From Bifidobacterium asteroides (lineage in GTDB: Bacteria; Actinomycetota; Actinomycetes; Actinomycetales; Bifidobacteriaceae): a stretch of DNA of 64,000 nucleotides. Shown here one piece after another: positions 46,349-56,091 of this stretch. The stretch's first letter is position 1; every line of letters begins with the position of its first letter. The stretch spans positions 248,001 through 312,000 of the forward strand of contig NZ_QGLK01000001.1 of assembly GCF_003202755.1 (NCBI RefSeq), given 5' to 3'. The notes beneath the pieces were generated by a model, which saw nothing but the letters and a program-made list of their open reading frames with translations, was not told where the DNA came from and ran no database searches. The position numbers were made by a program, and so were the translations under genes.

Positions 46349-49300
46349 CTAGTGCCGACCTTCCACTGCCCTGGCTACCGTTTTCAAGATCTCGCGACGG
46401 GCGCTGCCGATCGGGGCGATAGGATCTACCAGCCTGCGGAGTCCATTGTCCTCAGCAATCACGCGTTCATGCTGTGCCACCTGTATCTGATTATGGGAGG
46501 ATCCAGACAGGTGTTGTATCAGGCTCTCGTAGAAGGGGGTCTGTCTGGCGTAGGACCAATACACGTCAGCCAAATCACAACTGGCATCATTCCACGGTTT
46601 TATGAATCCAGCGTAGTGAATAATCCTTGGCTGCTTACGGGACTTGAGGTAGTCGCGGTAGGCATTGGCTGGTGCATGGCTGAATATACGCTCCAACCTG
46701 GTGTCACAGTCATGTATCACGTTCCATGACCAATCCAGATAAGTCACCCGGCCCTGGCACTGGGCATTCAGAACATCCTGGTCGTTGTAAATAAACCTGG
46801 AATTCGAGGACAGCCTCAGCCATTCCGGCAGGGAGTGGAGCTTTCGCATCTCAGCAGTGTTCAGCAACAGTACGCCTGCCTGGAAGTAGGAATAAGGATC
46901 CCGCATGCCTAATACCTGCCTGCTGTAGCGCAACCGCTTGCCATCCTTGTTGTTCAAGTTGCCCAGGTAATCGATATCGTGGATAGCCGCTAAGAGATCA
47001 GTACCCAGATTTGTGTTGTAGAGTTCTGCAATATCGTCGTTCACTACCAAGTCTGAATCCAGATACAAAACCTTGTCATAAAAAGGCAGGACGGTCTGGA
47101 TGATAAAGCGGTAGTAGGTTTCGATGCTGATGTGCTGGTTGGAGGTTGTCAGGTGGCAGCCGGCAATTTCACGTTCCACATTCACGAAGCGCAAGGTGAT
47201 GTTGGGGGAGGACACAAGGAACTTCCTCACGACCGCCTTATGCTGTTTGCTGATGTCCCTTTCCAGAACGACAATATCGTAGTGATACTTGTCTGATGCG
47301 TTTGACAGCAGCGAGTATATGGCTGTAGTCAGCATGGGGACATAGGCGTCGTTGGCCGCGAAGACTACCGGAATGATCTCTTTTGCATTGTCGGCAAGTT
47401 CAAGAGGCCTGCAGATCGTCTGCTGTTCTGGGCGGGTAAAATGAACGCATTGCAGCTCTTTGATACGCAATGTGGGCTTGATCCGGCGCTGGTGAATAAG
47501 CCAGATGTTGAAAAGCCGCTCGGCCAGATGGCCCGGCGTGCGCAGACCCTCCTGGCTGTATGCGGACATGTCGGTGCTCCGCTCGAATTCGTCGAGTATG
47601 GGGAACAGCCACTGGCAGTAGGCAAAGAAGAGGTCCTTGCGCATAATAAACATATTGCAGAAGCAGGAATAATGCCCGTGCAGATACTGCTTGACGTCAT
47701 CGCTATAGTCAGGGTGCGACTTGATGACGATGGCGCATACCTTTTGCAGATCCTTCAGGTACAAGTCCGGTGCGGCCCTGTACAGAGCCAGCGGGCTGCC
47801 CCAATTGTCGATAGTTGTTCGAAGGTCCTTGATGCCGGTGGTGATAACGTCATAGCCTTTGACAGTTGCGGAGATAGTCGCGTCGTCCAGGCCATATCGT
47901 TTGATGGCGGCATCGTCGATATAGTCATCCATGATTTCCCCGTAAGGGTTCTCCCTGTGGGTGTCCTTGGAGAAATCGAAGTATCGACGGTAATGACAGA
48001 ACCCGTAGTAGTCGGCGTCGACGTTTTTCCATGCCCAATACTGCGTGGTGAGTTCGCAGTATCTGAGGTTCTTCTCTGAGATGTTAATGCCGTCATCATC
48101 GTGCAGGGTATTCTTCATCCTTGCCTTTTTAAGGCCAGGGCCTACCTGCACGGGTTGCAGGATCTCGGACTTGGGGATGTCCACTTTTTTATGCGTTGTT
48201 ACGAAAATCCTGATGCGCTGTCGGTCATAGGCATCAAGCGTCTGTCGGGCCTGGAGATCGCTCAGATGTTCATTGGCCTTGCTGCGCATGCTTTGATAGC
48301 GTTCAAGCTGCAGAGGGGGAGCAGAGTTCACAAATATCCCATCTGCTACGGCCTTCCAACCCCACAGCGGGTCTGTATCATCAATGGCGGATTGCTGATG
48401 AAGAAAGTCATATGCTCTATCTCGAATAAAGCGATAGATCTCCCTGCCGGTGATAGCGGGGCCGAAAACGTCGCTCATAGCATGGGCGGCCTCGGTCTTA
48501 TGCGCATCATCGATGCGCAGCAACCAGTCATTGGCCAGTATCTCTGTGCCCTTATGCTCGAAGCCCAGGGCGCATTTCTGCAATATGGCTGAGTGCTGGC
48601 TGTTGGCGAAATCATAAGCAGCTGCAAAGTTTGATTGGAATTCCCGGCAATATCGTGCATACAGCTTGGGGGTAATCTGTGCGGTGCCGCTGATTCCACG
48701 GCCATAGTAATAGCGGTATCCCCTGCATTCCTTGATCGGCTGATAAGACTGCGCAAGCGCTGAGGTGACAAAACACTCGTACCCATCCTGGGAGCGGCCT
48801 AGGCGATTGTCGGTCATGGCGGCAAAGGCTTTCTTGAGCAGATCCGTTTTATAGAGCCGCTGGGTGAACCGCCAGTCAACCTGTTGTCCGCGGTCTTCAT
48901 CAAAAATATCGCGAACGATATCGAGGCCCTGGCTTGGCTTGGTGGGTTTGTTGTTAAAGTTCTCGAAATCTTGCCGTTCTTTGTCCAGGGTGCCGTTCGC
49001 TGCAATCGCAGTGATGCCAAAATGCATGATGTCAGCAGGGTGAAGGTCTATGGCTTCTGACAGCTTGCTTAGCATGGAAGGTGCCAGGGCATCGTCGCCA
49101 TCCAGGAAGAAGGTATATTCACCCTTGGCTTCTTGTACACCAGTGCGTCTGGTCAAATGGGTGCCCATATTGCTGGGGTGCTCCACCAATCGGATTCTCT
49201 CGTCTTTGCCGGCTGCTTCCGCTGCAACGGCCGCCGTGTTGTCCGTACTTGCGTCATTGATGACCAGAGCTTCGAAGTCCTTGTAATCTTGTGAGCTGAT

Positions 49301-49369
49301 GCTGGCAAGGCATTCCGGAAGGTACCTGCCCACGTTGTAGGCGGGAATTACGACTGAGATCTTTGGCAT
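46349..49369 (-). CDS. Three-domain glycosyltransferase: GT2 - DUF4422 - GT8
   Basis: This 1006-residue protein joins three sugar-transfer modules. Residues 1-~240 are GT2 (MPKISVVIPAYNVGRYL, FFLDGDD). About 385-620 is DUF4422 (RIFVTTHKK, YWAWKNVDADYYGFCHYRRYFDF). About 665-945 is GT8 (VVFAANDAYVPMLTTAIYSLL, and DSD of LYLDSDLVVNDD near 770). It has no signal peptide or membrane helix and probably builds several successive linkages of the surface glycan in the cytoplasm. AAGGAG lies about 11 bases upstream of the ATG. The paralogue at 50776-52656 lacks the GT2 part, so one is likely derived from the other by fusion or loss. Confidence 0.9.
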   Translation of the reverse strand: MPKISVVIPAYNVGRYLPECLASISSQDYKDFEALVINDASTDNTAAVAAEAAGKDERIRLVEHPSNMGTHLTRRTGVQEAKGEYTFFLDGDDALAPSMLSKLSEAIDLHPADIMHFGITAIAANGTLDKERQDFENFNNKPTKPSQGLDIVRDIFDEDRGQQVDWRFTQRLYKTDLLKKAFAAMTDNRLGRSQDGYECFVTSALAQSYQPIKECRGYRYYYGRGISGTAQITPKLYARYCREFQSNFAAAYDFANSQHSAILQKCALGFEHKGTEILANDWLLRIDDAHKTEAAHAMSDVFGPAITGREIYRFIRDRAYDFLHQQSAIDDTDPLWGWKAVADGIFVNSAPPLQLERYQSMRSKANEHLSDLQARQTLDAYDRQRIRIFVTTHKKVDIPKSEILQPVQVGPGLKKARMKNTLHDDDGINISEKNLRYCELTTQYWAWKNVDADYYGFCHYRRYFDFSKDTHRENPYGEIMDDYIDDAAIKRYGLDDATISATVKGYDVITTGIKDLRTTIDNWGSPLALYRAAPDLYLKDLQKVCAIVIKSHPDYSDDVKQYLHGHYSCFCNMFIMRKDLFFAYCQWLFPILDEFERSTDMSAYSQEGLRTPGHLAERLFNIWLIHQRRIKPTLRIKELQCVHFTRPEQQTICRPLELADNAKEIIPVVFAANDAYVPMLTTAIYSLLSNASDKYHYDIVVLERDISKQHKAVVRKFLVSSPNITLRFVNVEREIAGCHLTTSNQHISIETYYRFIIQTVLPFYDKVLYLDSDLVVNDDIAELYNTNLGTDLLAAIHDIDYLGNLNNKDGKRLRYSRQVLGMRDPYSYFQAGVLLLNTAEMRKLHSLPEWLRLSSNSRFIYNDQDVLNAQCQGRVTYLDWSWNVIHDCDTRLERIFSHAPANAYRDYLKSRKQPRIIHYAGFIKPWNDASCDLADVYWSYARQTPFYESLIQHLSGSSHNQIQVAQHERVIAEDNGLRRLVDPIAPIGSARREILKTVARAVEGRH

Positions 49370-49518
49370 ATAGCTGGCATCTCCTTGTATAGCTAATCGA
49401 GGGCGACGAAGTCTTTACGTATCTTACCTGGATGCCGCAATAGGCTGGAGCATAACCATTGAATATTCAGCTGGATTACACAACTGGTTCCCTGGCACTT
49501 TCAGTATGGAATGAACTG

Positions 49519-49524
49519 TAGACT
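49519..49524 (+). promoter_or_regulatory. -10 element of a probably leaderless sugar dehydrogenase gene
   Basis: TAGACT ends 7 bases before ATG 49532, placing the transcription start at the start codon. The only upstream ribosome-binding-like sequence, TTAGG, abuts the ATG, so a leaderless message is favoured. Confidence 0.4.
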
Positions 49525-49531
49525 GTTAGGT

Positions 49532-50716
49532 ATGAAAATAACGATCGTAGGTACTGGCTATGTCGGTCTGTCCTTGGCCTGTCTGTTGTCGCAGCACAAT
49601 GAGGTGCGAGCTCTGGATGTTCTGAAGGACAAGGTCGATGCCATCAATCAAGAGCGTTCGCCCATCAAGGATCCTGAGATCAGTGCTTTTCTTGCTTCCG
49701 GAAAATGCAACCTGCGAGCCACCCTGGATTCTGACTGGGCTTACGAGGAGCCGGATTACATTGTTCTTGCCACTCCGACCGATTATGACGAGGAGCGCAA
49801 TTACTTTGACACCTCATCAATCGAGCATGAGCTCCAGAGGTTGGATGAACGGCAGACCCAGGCCTGCATCGTCATCAAATCGACGGTTCCGGTAGGGTAT
49901 ACCGAGACCATATGCAAGCGTTATCCGCAATTGCGCATTGTATTCTCACCCGAGTTTCTTCGCGAGGGGCATGCGCTTGCCGACAACCTGCATCCGTCGA
50001 GGATTGTCGTTGGTATACCTGCCGACCATATGCAGGACTGGAGGCATTATGGTGAGCAGTTCGCTCAGCTGCTCCAGCAGGGCGCTGAGGATGACGGAGT
50101 TCCTTGCCTATTGCTCCGAGCCACAGAGGCAGAGGCCATCAAGCTCTTCTCAAACACCTATTTAGCACTGAGGATTTCGTACTTCAACGAAATGGACACC
50201 TACGCCGACGTTCGCGGCTTGGACACGGCACAGATCATCAAGGGCGTGTGCCTGGATCCCCGGATTGGTGATTACTACAACAACCCATCATTCGGATATG
50301 GCGGGTATTGCCTGCCCAAGGACTCCAAGCAGTTGCTGGCCAACTACAAGGATGTGCCGCAGACCCTGATCAAAGCCGTGGTTGAATCCAACGATACACG
50401 CAAGCGGTTCATAGCGGAGCAAATCGCCTCTCGCAAGCCCAAACTGGCTGGAATCTACCGGCTGGTCATGAAGAAGGATTCGGATAACTTCCGTGCAAGC
50501 TCCATCCAGGGCATCATGGAATACCTGGATAGCCTGGGTGTGGATTTCATCATTTACGAGCCCATGGCTGCCGATAGTTTCGCCGGGCATAGGGTGACCC
50601 ATGATCTCGATGAATTCAAGGCCTCATGTGATCTGATTGTGTGCAACCGGATGACTGAGGAATTGAACGATGTGGCAGACAAGGTCTATACCCGCGATTT
50701 GTGGCATCGAGAGTAA
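49532..50716 (+). CDS. ugd: UDP-glucose 6-dehydrogenase-like nucleotide-sugar dehydrogenase
   Basis: The 394-residue enzyme oxidises UDP-glucose to UDP-glucuronate with two NAD molecules. An N-terminal Rossmann motif, ITIVGTGYVGLSLACLLS, and KSTVPVGYTE are followed by FSPEFLREGHAL. The catalytic Cys is in FGYGGYCLPKDSKQL near residue 257. Its size matches HasB/Ugd of Gram-positives. ATG 49532 is chosen from the Rossmann motif position; a longer frame from 49511 adds seven residues. UDP-glucuronate or a derivative may be a building block for the glycan. A convergent DUF4422-GT8 gene follows after 59 bases. Confidence 0.9.
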   Translation: MKITIVGTGYVGLSLACLLSQHNEVRALDVLKDKVDAINQERSPIKDPEISAFLASGKCNLRATLDSDWAYEEPDYIVLATPTDYDEERNYFDTSSIEHELQRLDERQTQACIVIKSTVPVGYTETICKRYPQLRIVFSPEFLREGHALADNLHPSRIVVGIPADHMQDWRHYGEQFAQLLQQGAEDDGVPCLLLRATEAEAIKLFSNTYLALRISYFNEMDTYADVRGLDTAQIIKGVCLDPRIGDYYNNPSFGYGGYCLPKDSKQLLANYKDVPQTLIKAVVESNDTRKRFIAEQIASRKPKLAGIYRLVMKKDSDNFRASSIQGIMEYLDSLGVDFIIYEPMAADSFAGHRVTHDLDEFKASCDLIVCNRMTEELNDVADKVYTRDLWHRE

Positions 50717-50775
50717 AAGCGGTCAATTGCCTATGCGCAGCATCAGGACGCATTCCAGGTGCAAAACACTGCTGT

Positions 50776-52656
50776 TTACGCTTTGTGCAGTATGACTCGC
50801 AGCAATGATTTGACGCGGGAGCGCCTCTTGGAGCCGATCGGCAGTATTTTGTCGGCATACTGCCTAAGAGGGCTGTCTTCGGTAATAAGACGTTTATGAT
50901 GTCCGGTCGAAAGAGATCCGGTCTTGGTCATGATCGCCAGTATCTGGTGGAAAAGTGGGGAGTGCCGGACGTACAGCCAATACCAGGTGGATAGGTCACA
51001 CCAAGGATCCAGCCAGGGCTTGTCGAAGCCGGCATAGTGAACAATATAGGGCTCCTCACGGGCCTGCGCATATTCCTTGAACGCCTGTGCAGGCGCATAC
51101 CGAAAGACCGTTTCGACACGGTCGTTGCAATCGTGCAGTACGTTCCACCGACCGTCAAGGAACCTGACCTTTCCCTGGCATTCCATGTTGAGTATGTCTT
51201 GATCGTTGTATATATAGTGAGGGTTTGCTGCCAGCCGCATCCATTCGTTGGTGGTGTGTATTCTTCGGAGAGCCTTCAGGTTCATCACCAGCACCCCGGC
51301 CTGGAAGTATGTATACGGATGCTTCAGATGCAACACATTGCGGGCGTATTGCAGACGCTTGCCATCGGAATACCCCAGGTTGCCTAAAAAGTCCAGATCT
51401 TTGACTGCTGCTACAGCGTACTGGCTGACGTTGGTATCGTAGAGCTCGGCTATGTCTCGGTTGACAACCAGATCGGAGTCCAAATACACAACCTTGTCGT
51501 ATTGAGGCAGCACCTCCTGGATCAGGAATCGGTAATAGGTTTCATTGCTGATAAAACCGTTATTGGTCGTCAGAGCCCTGCCAGCCATACGCTGCCGTAC
51601 ATTAAGGAAATGCAAAGAACACCAGGGGTATTTTGCGAATATCCCTGTAAGGATCTTTTTATTTTCCTTTGATATATCCTGCTCCAAGACAATGATGCGG
51701 TATCGACGATTCGCTGATGAATTGCGTAGTATGGACGTCAATGTCGTGGCCAGCATAGGCACATAGGCATTGTCAGCCGCCAGTACCACGGGTACAGCCT
51801 TGTCCGTTGCGCCTGCAGGTTCAGCGGTTTCCTGAGCATCGGGATAACGGAAGTGCACGCATCCCAGTTGCTTGATTTTCCACTTCCCGATGGTGCGTTG
51901 ATGATGGCAAAGGAAAATGTTAAGCAGCCTTTCGGCCAGGTGTCCTGGCGTTCTCATGCGTTCGATGTCGGCCGTAGATGCATCCCATATGGCCGTGAAC
52001 TTTTGCAGGAGCGGAAACAGCCACTGGCAATATTGGCGGAAGATTCCTTTCTTCATTATGAACATGTTGCAGAAAGAACCCTTGTCGCCGTGCAATACAG
52101 TATCCGCATCCTGCTTGTAGTCAGGGTAATTCTTGCAAAGGATTTCATACATGAGGCGGAGGTCGCCGACTCGCAGGTGATCGTTGCCTGCATAATGCTG
52201 GATCAGCGAATGATACCCCCCCATGGCTTCAACATTGTTGACGGGAGAAGTAATGACATCCCAGCCGGTCACCTGGCGCTTGATGGATTCATCATCCAAG
52301 CCATACCGCCGTGCAGCGGCCTCGTCGATGAAGTCGTCCATGATTTCGCCGTAGTCGTTGGCCTGGTGGGGCACGCCGCTGAAATCGAAGTAGCGACGGT
52401 AGTGGCAGAATCCGTAGTAATCGGCATCGACGTTTTTCCAAGCCCAATATTGCGCAGTGAGCTCGCAATACATGGCATTGAGCGAAGAAATCGAGTCTCC
52501 GCTGTCGTCGTGAAGCATATGCGGGAGCTTTTCCGGTGCCTGCGCTGTTCCGACTTGCAGGAGACTGATCGCATCGCATTGCGGGACTGCAACGCGTGTA
52601 CGGGTGGCTACATAGATTTTTATACGCTGCCCGTTTTGCCTGTCCTCGTTATTCAT
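50776..52656 (-). CDS. DUF4422 - GT8 two-domain glycosyltransferase
   Basis: The 626-residue protein has DUF4422 at about 10-245 (IKIYVATRTRVAVP, YWAWKNVDADYYGFCHYRRYFDF) and GT8 from ~285 to 565 (VVLAADNAYVPMLATTLTSIL, DSD of VYLDSDLVVNRD near 392). Both domains align along their length with the C-terminal two thirds of the 1006-residue fusion at 46349-49369. GAGGAG lies about 12 bases before the ATG. It likely adds hexose units (galactose or glucose in characterised GT8 relatives) to the same surface polymer. It is divergent from the ABC export genes. Confidence 0.88.
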   Translation of the reverse strand: MNNEDRQNGQRIKIYVATRTRVAVPQCDAISLLQVGTAQAPEKLPHMLHDDSGDSISSLNAMYCELTAQYWAWKNVDADYYGFCHYRRYFDFSGVPHQANDYGEIMDDFIDEAAARRYGLDDESIKRQVTGWDVITSPVNNVEAMGGYHSLIQHYAGNDHLRVGDLRLMYEILCKNYPDYKQDADTVLHGDKGSFCNMFIMKKGIFRQYCQWLFPLLQKFTAIWDASTADIERMRTPGHLAERLLNIFLCHHQRTIGKWKIKQLGCVHFRYPDAQETAEPAGATDKAVPVVLAADNAYVPMLATTLTSILRNSSANRRYRIIVLEQDISKENKKILTGIFAKYPWCSLHFLNVRQRMAGRALTTNNGFISNETYYRFLIQEVLPQYDKVVYLDSDLVVNRDIAELYDTNVSQYAVAAVKDLDFLGNLGYSDGKRLQYARNVLHLKHPYTYFQAGVLVMNLKALRRIHTTNEWMRLAANPHYIYNDQDILNMECQGKVRFLDGRWNVLHDCNDRVETVFRYAPAQAFKEYAQAREEPYIVHYAGFDKPWLDPWCDLSTWYWLYVRHSPLFHQILAIMTKTGSLSTGHHKRLITEDSPLRQYADKILPIGSKRRSRVKSLLRVILHKA

Positions 52657-52811
52657 GCCGAATAAGACTCCTCGCTCGGTGGTTGGTACTTATGTTACTT
52701 CCCAATTGTGGGCTTCCTGTTTATATAAGGTAATAACCGCTGCCTTGCAAGAGGTTCCCTGCGATAATGAGCCTTTGCGCTATTGGACGAGTTCAGTAGA
52801 ATAGGAGTTTT

Positions 52812-53639
52812 GTGAAAGCTTCTTTAAAGCGACTACAGCAAAGGTATCGCTACTCGTTTATCGTTTTCAAAGAGTTGGTGAAGACAGATTTTCAACTTCG
52901 GTACCAAGGGTCCTTCCTGGGTGTACTGTGGTCGGTTCTCAAGCCACTGATGCTGTTCTGCGTCATGTATGTGGTCTTTGTGAGATTCCTTCATTTCACA
53001 GACGGAACGCCCACATTCCCCATTGTTCTGCTTTGCGGCACCTGCCTGTGGAGTTTCTTCTCGGAAGCCACCAGCATGGGGCTGCAATCGATTGTCAACC
53101 GTGGAGACCTGCTGCGTAAGGTTCATTTTCCTACATACATCATCGTAGCGTCAGTTACGATGGGGTCCATGATCAGCCTGGCCATCAACCTGGGCGTGGT
53201 CATCGTTTTCGGGCTGTTCACTACGGCTCATTTCACATGGAGGATTCTCTTAGTCCCCCTCAATGTTTTTCAGCTCTATATCCTTGCCCTGGGCATCGCC
53301 ATGATCCTATCCACGATGTTCGTTTATTATCGTGATATCGCCCATATTTGGGAAGTGGTTCTTCAGGCTATGTTTTATGCTGTTCCCATTATCTACCCGC
53401 TGTCCATGGTGCAAAAGAATTATCCTTTAATTGCAAAATTCATGCTGTTGGATCCCGCAGCCCAGGTCATCATGGACGTGCGTCATAATCTCATTTCTCC
53501 TGAGAATGTGCCCACTGTTTGGACCCTGTACGGCAATAAGCTGTTTGCTTTCATTCCTTTGCTATTGACAGTTCTTATTTTCATGTTCGGCCTGTATGTA
53601 TTTCGGTCGCATAGCAGAAAATTCGCGGAGGTTCTGTAA
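52812..53639 (+). CDS. ABC-2 polysaccharide exporter, permease subunit (Wzm/TagG-like)
   Basis: The 275-residue protein has six membrane helices. DFQLRYQGSFLGVLWSVLKPLMLFCVMYVVF is the conserved ABC-2 glycan-export N-terminus, and FYAVPIIYPLSM the conserved helix-5 turn. It forms the membrane channel that moves a lipid-linked polymer across the membrane. GTG 52812 follows AGGAG by 4-5 bases. Its stop overlaps the ATP-binding gene by one base, so the two are translated together. Confidence 0.92.
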   Translation: MKASLKRLQQRYRYSFIVFKELVKTDFQLRYQGSFLGVLWSVLKPLMLFCVMYVVFVRFLHFTDGTPTFPIVLLCGTCLWSFFSEATSMGLQSIVNRGDLLRKVHFPTYIIVASVTMGSMISLAINLGVVIVFGLFTTAHFTWRILLVPLNVFQLYILALGIAMILSTMFVYYRDIAHIWEVVLQAMFYAVPIIYPLSMVQKNYPLIAKFMLLDPAAQVIMDVRHNLISPENVPTVWTLYGNKLFAFIPLLLTVLIFMFGLYVFRSHSRKFAEVL

Positions 53640-54904
53640 TGCAAGATGTTGATCAGTTTGATGATCGGCCAGTCGTGCTCTCTGTTGACCATGTGGCCAA
53701 GTCTTTCAGGTTGCCAACCGAGCAGGCCACTGGCTTAAAGCAGGCTTTCATCAACTGGACCAAGGGAATCAAAGGGTACAGAGAGCAGGTCGTCCTCAAA
53801 GACATCAACTTCCAAGTCCATCAGGGTGATTTCTTCGGCATCGTGGGAAGAAATGGCTCGGGCAAGTCCACCCTGCTGAAAATCATCTCGGGCATATATG
53901 TGCCGGAACACGGCAGTGTGGATATTCAAGGCAAGTTGGTGCCGTTCATCGAGCTTGGCGTGGGTTTCAATCCTGAATTGACCGGCCGGGAGAACGTTTT
54001 TTTGAATGGCGCGCTTCTCGGCTTCTCTCATGACCAAGTAGCAGCCATGTACGACGAAATCGTCGATTTTGCCGAGCTGGGTGAATTCATGGATCAGAAG
54101 CTGAAAAACTATTCCAGCGGCATGCAGGTCAGACTGGCCTTTTCCGTGGCCATCAAGGCACAAGGCGACATTCTGGTGCTTGATGAGGTTTTGGCAGTCG
54201 GTGATGAGGCCTTCCAGCGTAAATGCGATAATTTCTTCACTGAAATCAAGAAGGATCCGACCAAAACGGTCATTCTCGTTACGCATAGTATGGATTCCGT
54301 CAAGAAATACTGCAACAAAGCCATCCTGATCCGTGACGGCGAGATCGTGGTTTCTGGCGATAAGAATGATGTTGCCAGCCAGTACACCTTGGAGAACCTC
54401 CAAGCTGGGCAGAAAAAAACGGAAAAGAAGGTGGAAAAGGAGAAGCAGACCCATGAGCCGGGACTGAGCGATCAGGTACCTATCTTTAGGGTCTTGCCAG
54501 TATCGCCTCAGCTGCTTACCTGTGACGACACCTTTAAGTTCGATGTGGAGTATGACTATCGGGGCGACAGCGACTTCTACATACCCATGTCGGTCATGGA
54601 TACCGGTCGGGGAGGGGTCCCCTTCGATTGCGGAGCCCACTTCCACGTCAATGCCCCAGGGCATCATCTGGTTCATTTTTCCATGCCGCTCAAGCTCTTT
54701 AATGATGGGAACTTCCGCATCATTGCCTCTATGCGGATCATCCCTGACGTTACTAACCTTTCCAACTACGACCAGCTCGCTTTCACCAGCGATGAGAACG
54801 CCTGCGATTTTGTAGTGCGCAATCATGGCACTACCAATTTTGCAGGCCTGATCAACGACAGAAGCATGGAGATCGTCCGTACTGGCATGGAGGACATGGA
54901 TTGA
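53639..54904 (+). CDS. ABC polysaccharide exporter, ATP-binding subunit with Wzt-C-like domain
   Basis: The 421-residue ATPase has Walker A GRNGSGKST, signature YSSGMQVRLAF and Walker B ILVLDEVLAVGDEAF in the first 235 residues. A charged linker (KKTEKKVEKEKQ) precedes a beta-rich C-terminal domain (~275-421) like the carbohydrate-binding domain of Wzt, which in Gram-negatives recognises a capped glycan end before export. The start codon overlaps the permease stop (TAATG). The stop overlaps the TTG start of the following dehydratase gene. Confidence 0.93.
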   Translation: MQDVDQFDDRPVVLSVDHVAKSFRLPTEQATGLKQAFINWTKGIKGYREQVVLKDINFQVHQGDFFGIVGRNGSGKSTLLKIISGIYVPEHGSVDIQGKLVPFIELGVGFNPELTGRENVFLNGALLGFSHDQVAAMYDEIVDFAELGEFMDQKLKNYSSGMQVRLAFSVAIKAQGDILVLDEVLAVGDEAFQRKCDNFFTEIKKDPTKTVILVTHSMDSVKKYCNKAILIRDGEIVVSGDKNDVASQYTLENLQAGQKKTEKKVEKEKQTHEPGLSDQVPIFRVLPVSPQLLTCDDTFKFDVEYDYRGDSDFYIPMSVMDTGRGGVPFDCGAHFHVNAPGHHLVHFSMPLKLFNDGNFRIIASMRIIPDVTNLSNYDQLAFTSDENACDFVVRNHGTTNFAGLINDRSMEIVRTGMEDMD

Positions 54905-55923
54905 CGGATAAGGATGAAGTTGCCAGCCTTCTTGTCACCGGAGGGGCAGGTTTTATTGGCTCCAACTTCGTTCGATATCTTGCCCGAGTGAATCCGCGGG
55001 CGAAGGTCGTTGTTCTGGATAAGATGACCTACGCCGCCAACCCGCATAATCTGGATGGTTTGTCGCGCAAGCCCATAGTGATCAGGGGTGATATCTGCGA
55101 TTCATCTTTGGTCGAGCAAATCGTCAAGCAGCATCATATTAATGGAATCATCCATTTTGCAGCGGAATCGCACAATGATAATTCCATTAGAGATGCTGCT
55201 CCCTTTATTCATACCAACATTTATGGCACCTACGTTCTTCTGGAGGCCGCGAGACGCCATGACCTGCGCTTTCATCATGTATCTACGGATGAGGTCTTTG
55301 GCGATACATCCGTTGAGGATGTGACGAGATTTGATGAGAACAGTCCCTATCGTCCATCGAGTCCGTATTCGGCGACGAAGGCGGCATCTGATCATCTGGT
55401 CAGGGCCTGGTGGAGGACTTACGGCACCAGAGTGACCATAACAAACAGCTCAAATAACTATGGTCCATTCCAGCACGTGGAAAAGTTCATTCCCCGGCAA
55501 ATAACCAATATCCTGACGGGTCACAAGCCCAAGCTGTATGGCCAGGGCAAAGATGTTCGGGACTGGCTAAGCGTAGAGGATGATTGCAGAGCCATCTGGC
55601 ACGTTTACTGTCGGGGTCGTTTGGGGCAGACCTATCTGGTTGGAGCGGATAATCGCCTCAGTAATCTCGCTGTGGTTCGGATGATTCTGGCAATGATGAA
55701 CCGGCCTCTTGACGAAGTGGAGTTTGTAAGGGATAGGCCGGGAGCCGACAGAAGATACGCTATTGATGCCTCAAAAATACGGCGCGAGTTGGGGTGGAAG
55801 CCTCTTCAGGCCGATTTCGCCAAGAGTCTTCAGGCCACTATCGAATGGTACAAAAGGCATGAATCGTGGTGGATGCCTGCAAAACAAACGACGGAATTGC
55901 GGTATCGGCAAGAAGGCCACTGA
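54901..55923 (+). CDS. rmlB: dTDP-glucose 4,6-dehydratase
   Basis: The enzyme makes dTDP-4-keto-6-deoxyglucose, the branch point for rhamnose and other deoxysugars. The 340 residues start VTGGAGFIGSNFVRYL (NAD-binding GxxGxxG). HVSTDEVFGD and YSATKAASDHLVRAW provide the catalytic Thr-Asp-Glu and Tyr-x-x-x-Lys sets, and RPGADRRYAID follows. TTG 54901 overlaps the upstream stop (TTGA) and has GGAGG at a proper distance. RmlA, RmlC and RmlD do not occur in the window, so they must be elsewhere or the product is another deoxysugar. Coupling to the exporter implies the exported glycan contains it. Confidence 0.93.
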   Translation: MTDKDEVASLLVTGGAGFIGSNFVRYLARVNPRAKVVVLDKMTYAANPHNLDGLSRKPIVIRGDICDSSLVEQIVKQHHINGIIHFAAESHNDNSIRDAAPFIHTNIYGTYVLLEAARRHDLRFHHVSTDEVFGDTSVEDVTRFDENSPYRPSSPYSATKAASDHLVRAWWRTYGTRVTITNSSNNYGPFQHVEKFIPRQITNILTGHKPKLYGQGKDVRDWLSVEDDCRAIWHVYCRGRLGQTYLVGADNRLSNLAVVRMILAMMNRPLDEVEFVRDRPGADRRYAIDASKIRRELGWKPLQADFAKSLQATIEWYKRHESWWMPAKQTTELRYRQEGH

Positions 55924-56042
55924 AATCCTTGACCCAAAGACCCGAATCCGATGATGTCAACCTGCCAGGTTGTCTGGCACGATAGATAATATATGGCTTA
56001 TCTGTCTATGTATAAGTTGCATAGCGGGTTGATGTGCTACAC

Positions 56043-56085
56043 CCTCCTGTCACGGAAGGCCCGTGACCTGTAAGTCCAAAGGAGG
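56043..56085 (+). promoter_or_regulatory. rpsF leader hairpin masking the ribosome binding site
   Basis: GTCACGG and CCGTGAC (56049-56055 and 56061-56067) form a perfect 7-base hairpin. Directly before it CCTCCT (56043-56048) can pair with AGGAGG (56080-56085), the rpsF ribosome binding site. Leaders of rpsF in many bacteria are bound by the S6:S18 complex through a CCG-containing loop, giving autoregulation; this element may be the local version. Confidence 0.5.
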
Positions 56086-56091
56086 TGGGTG

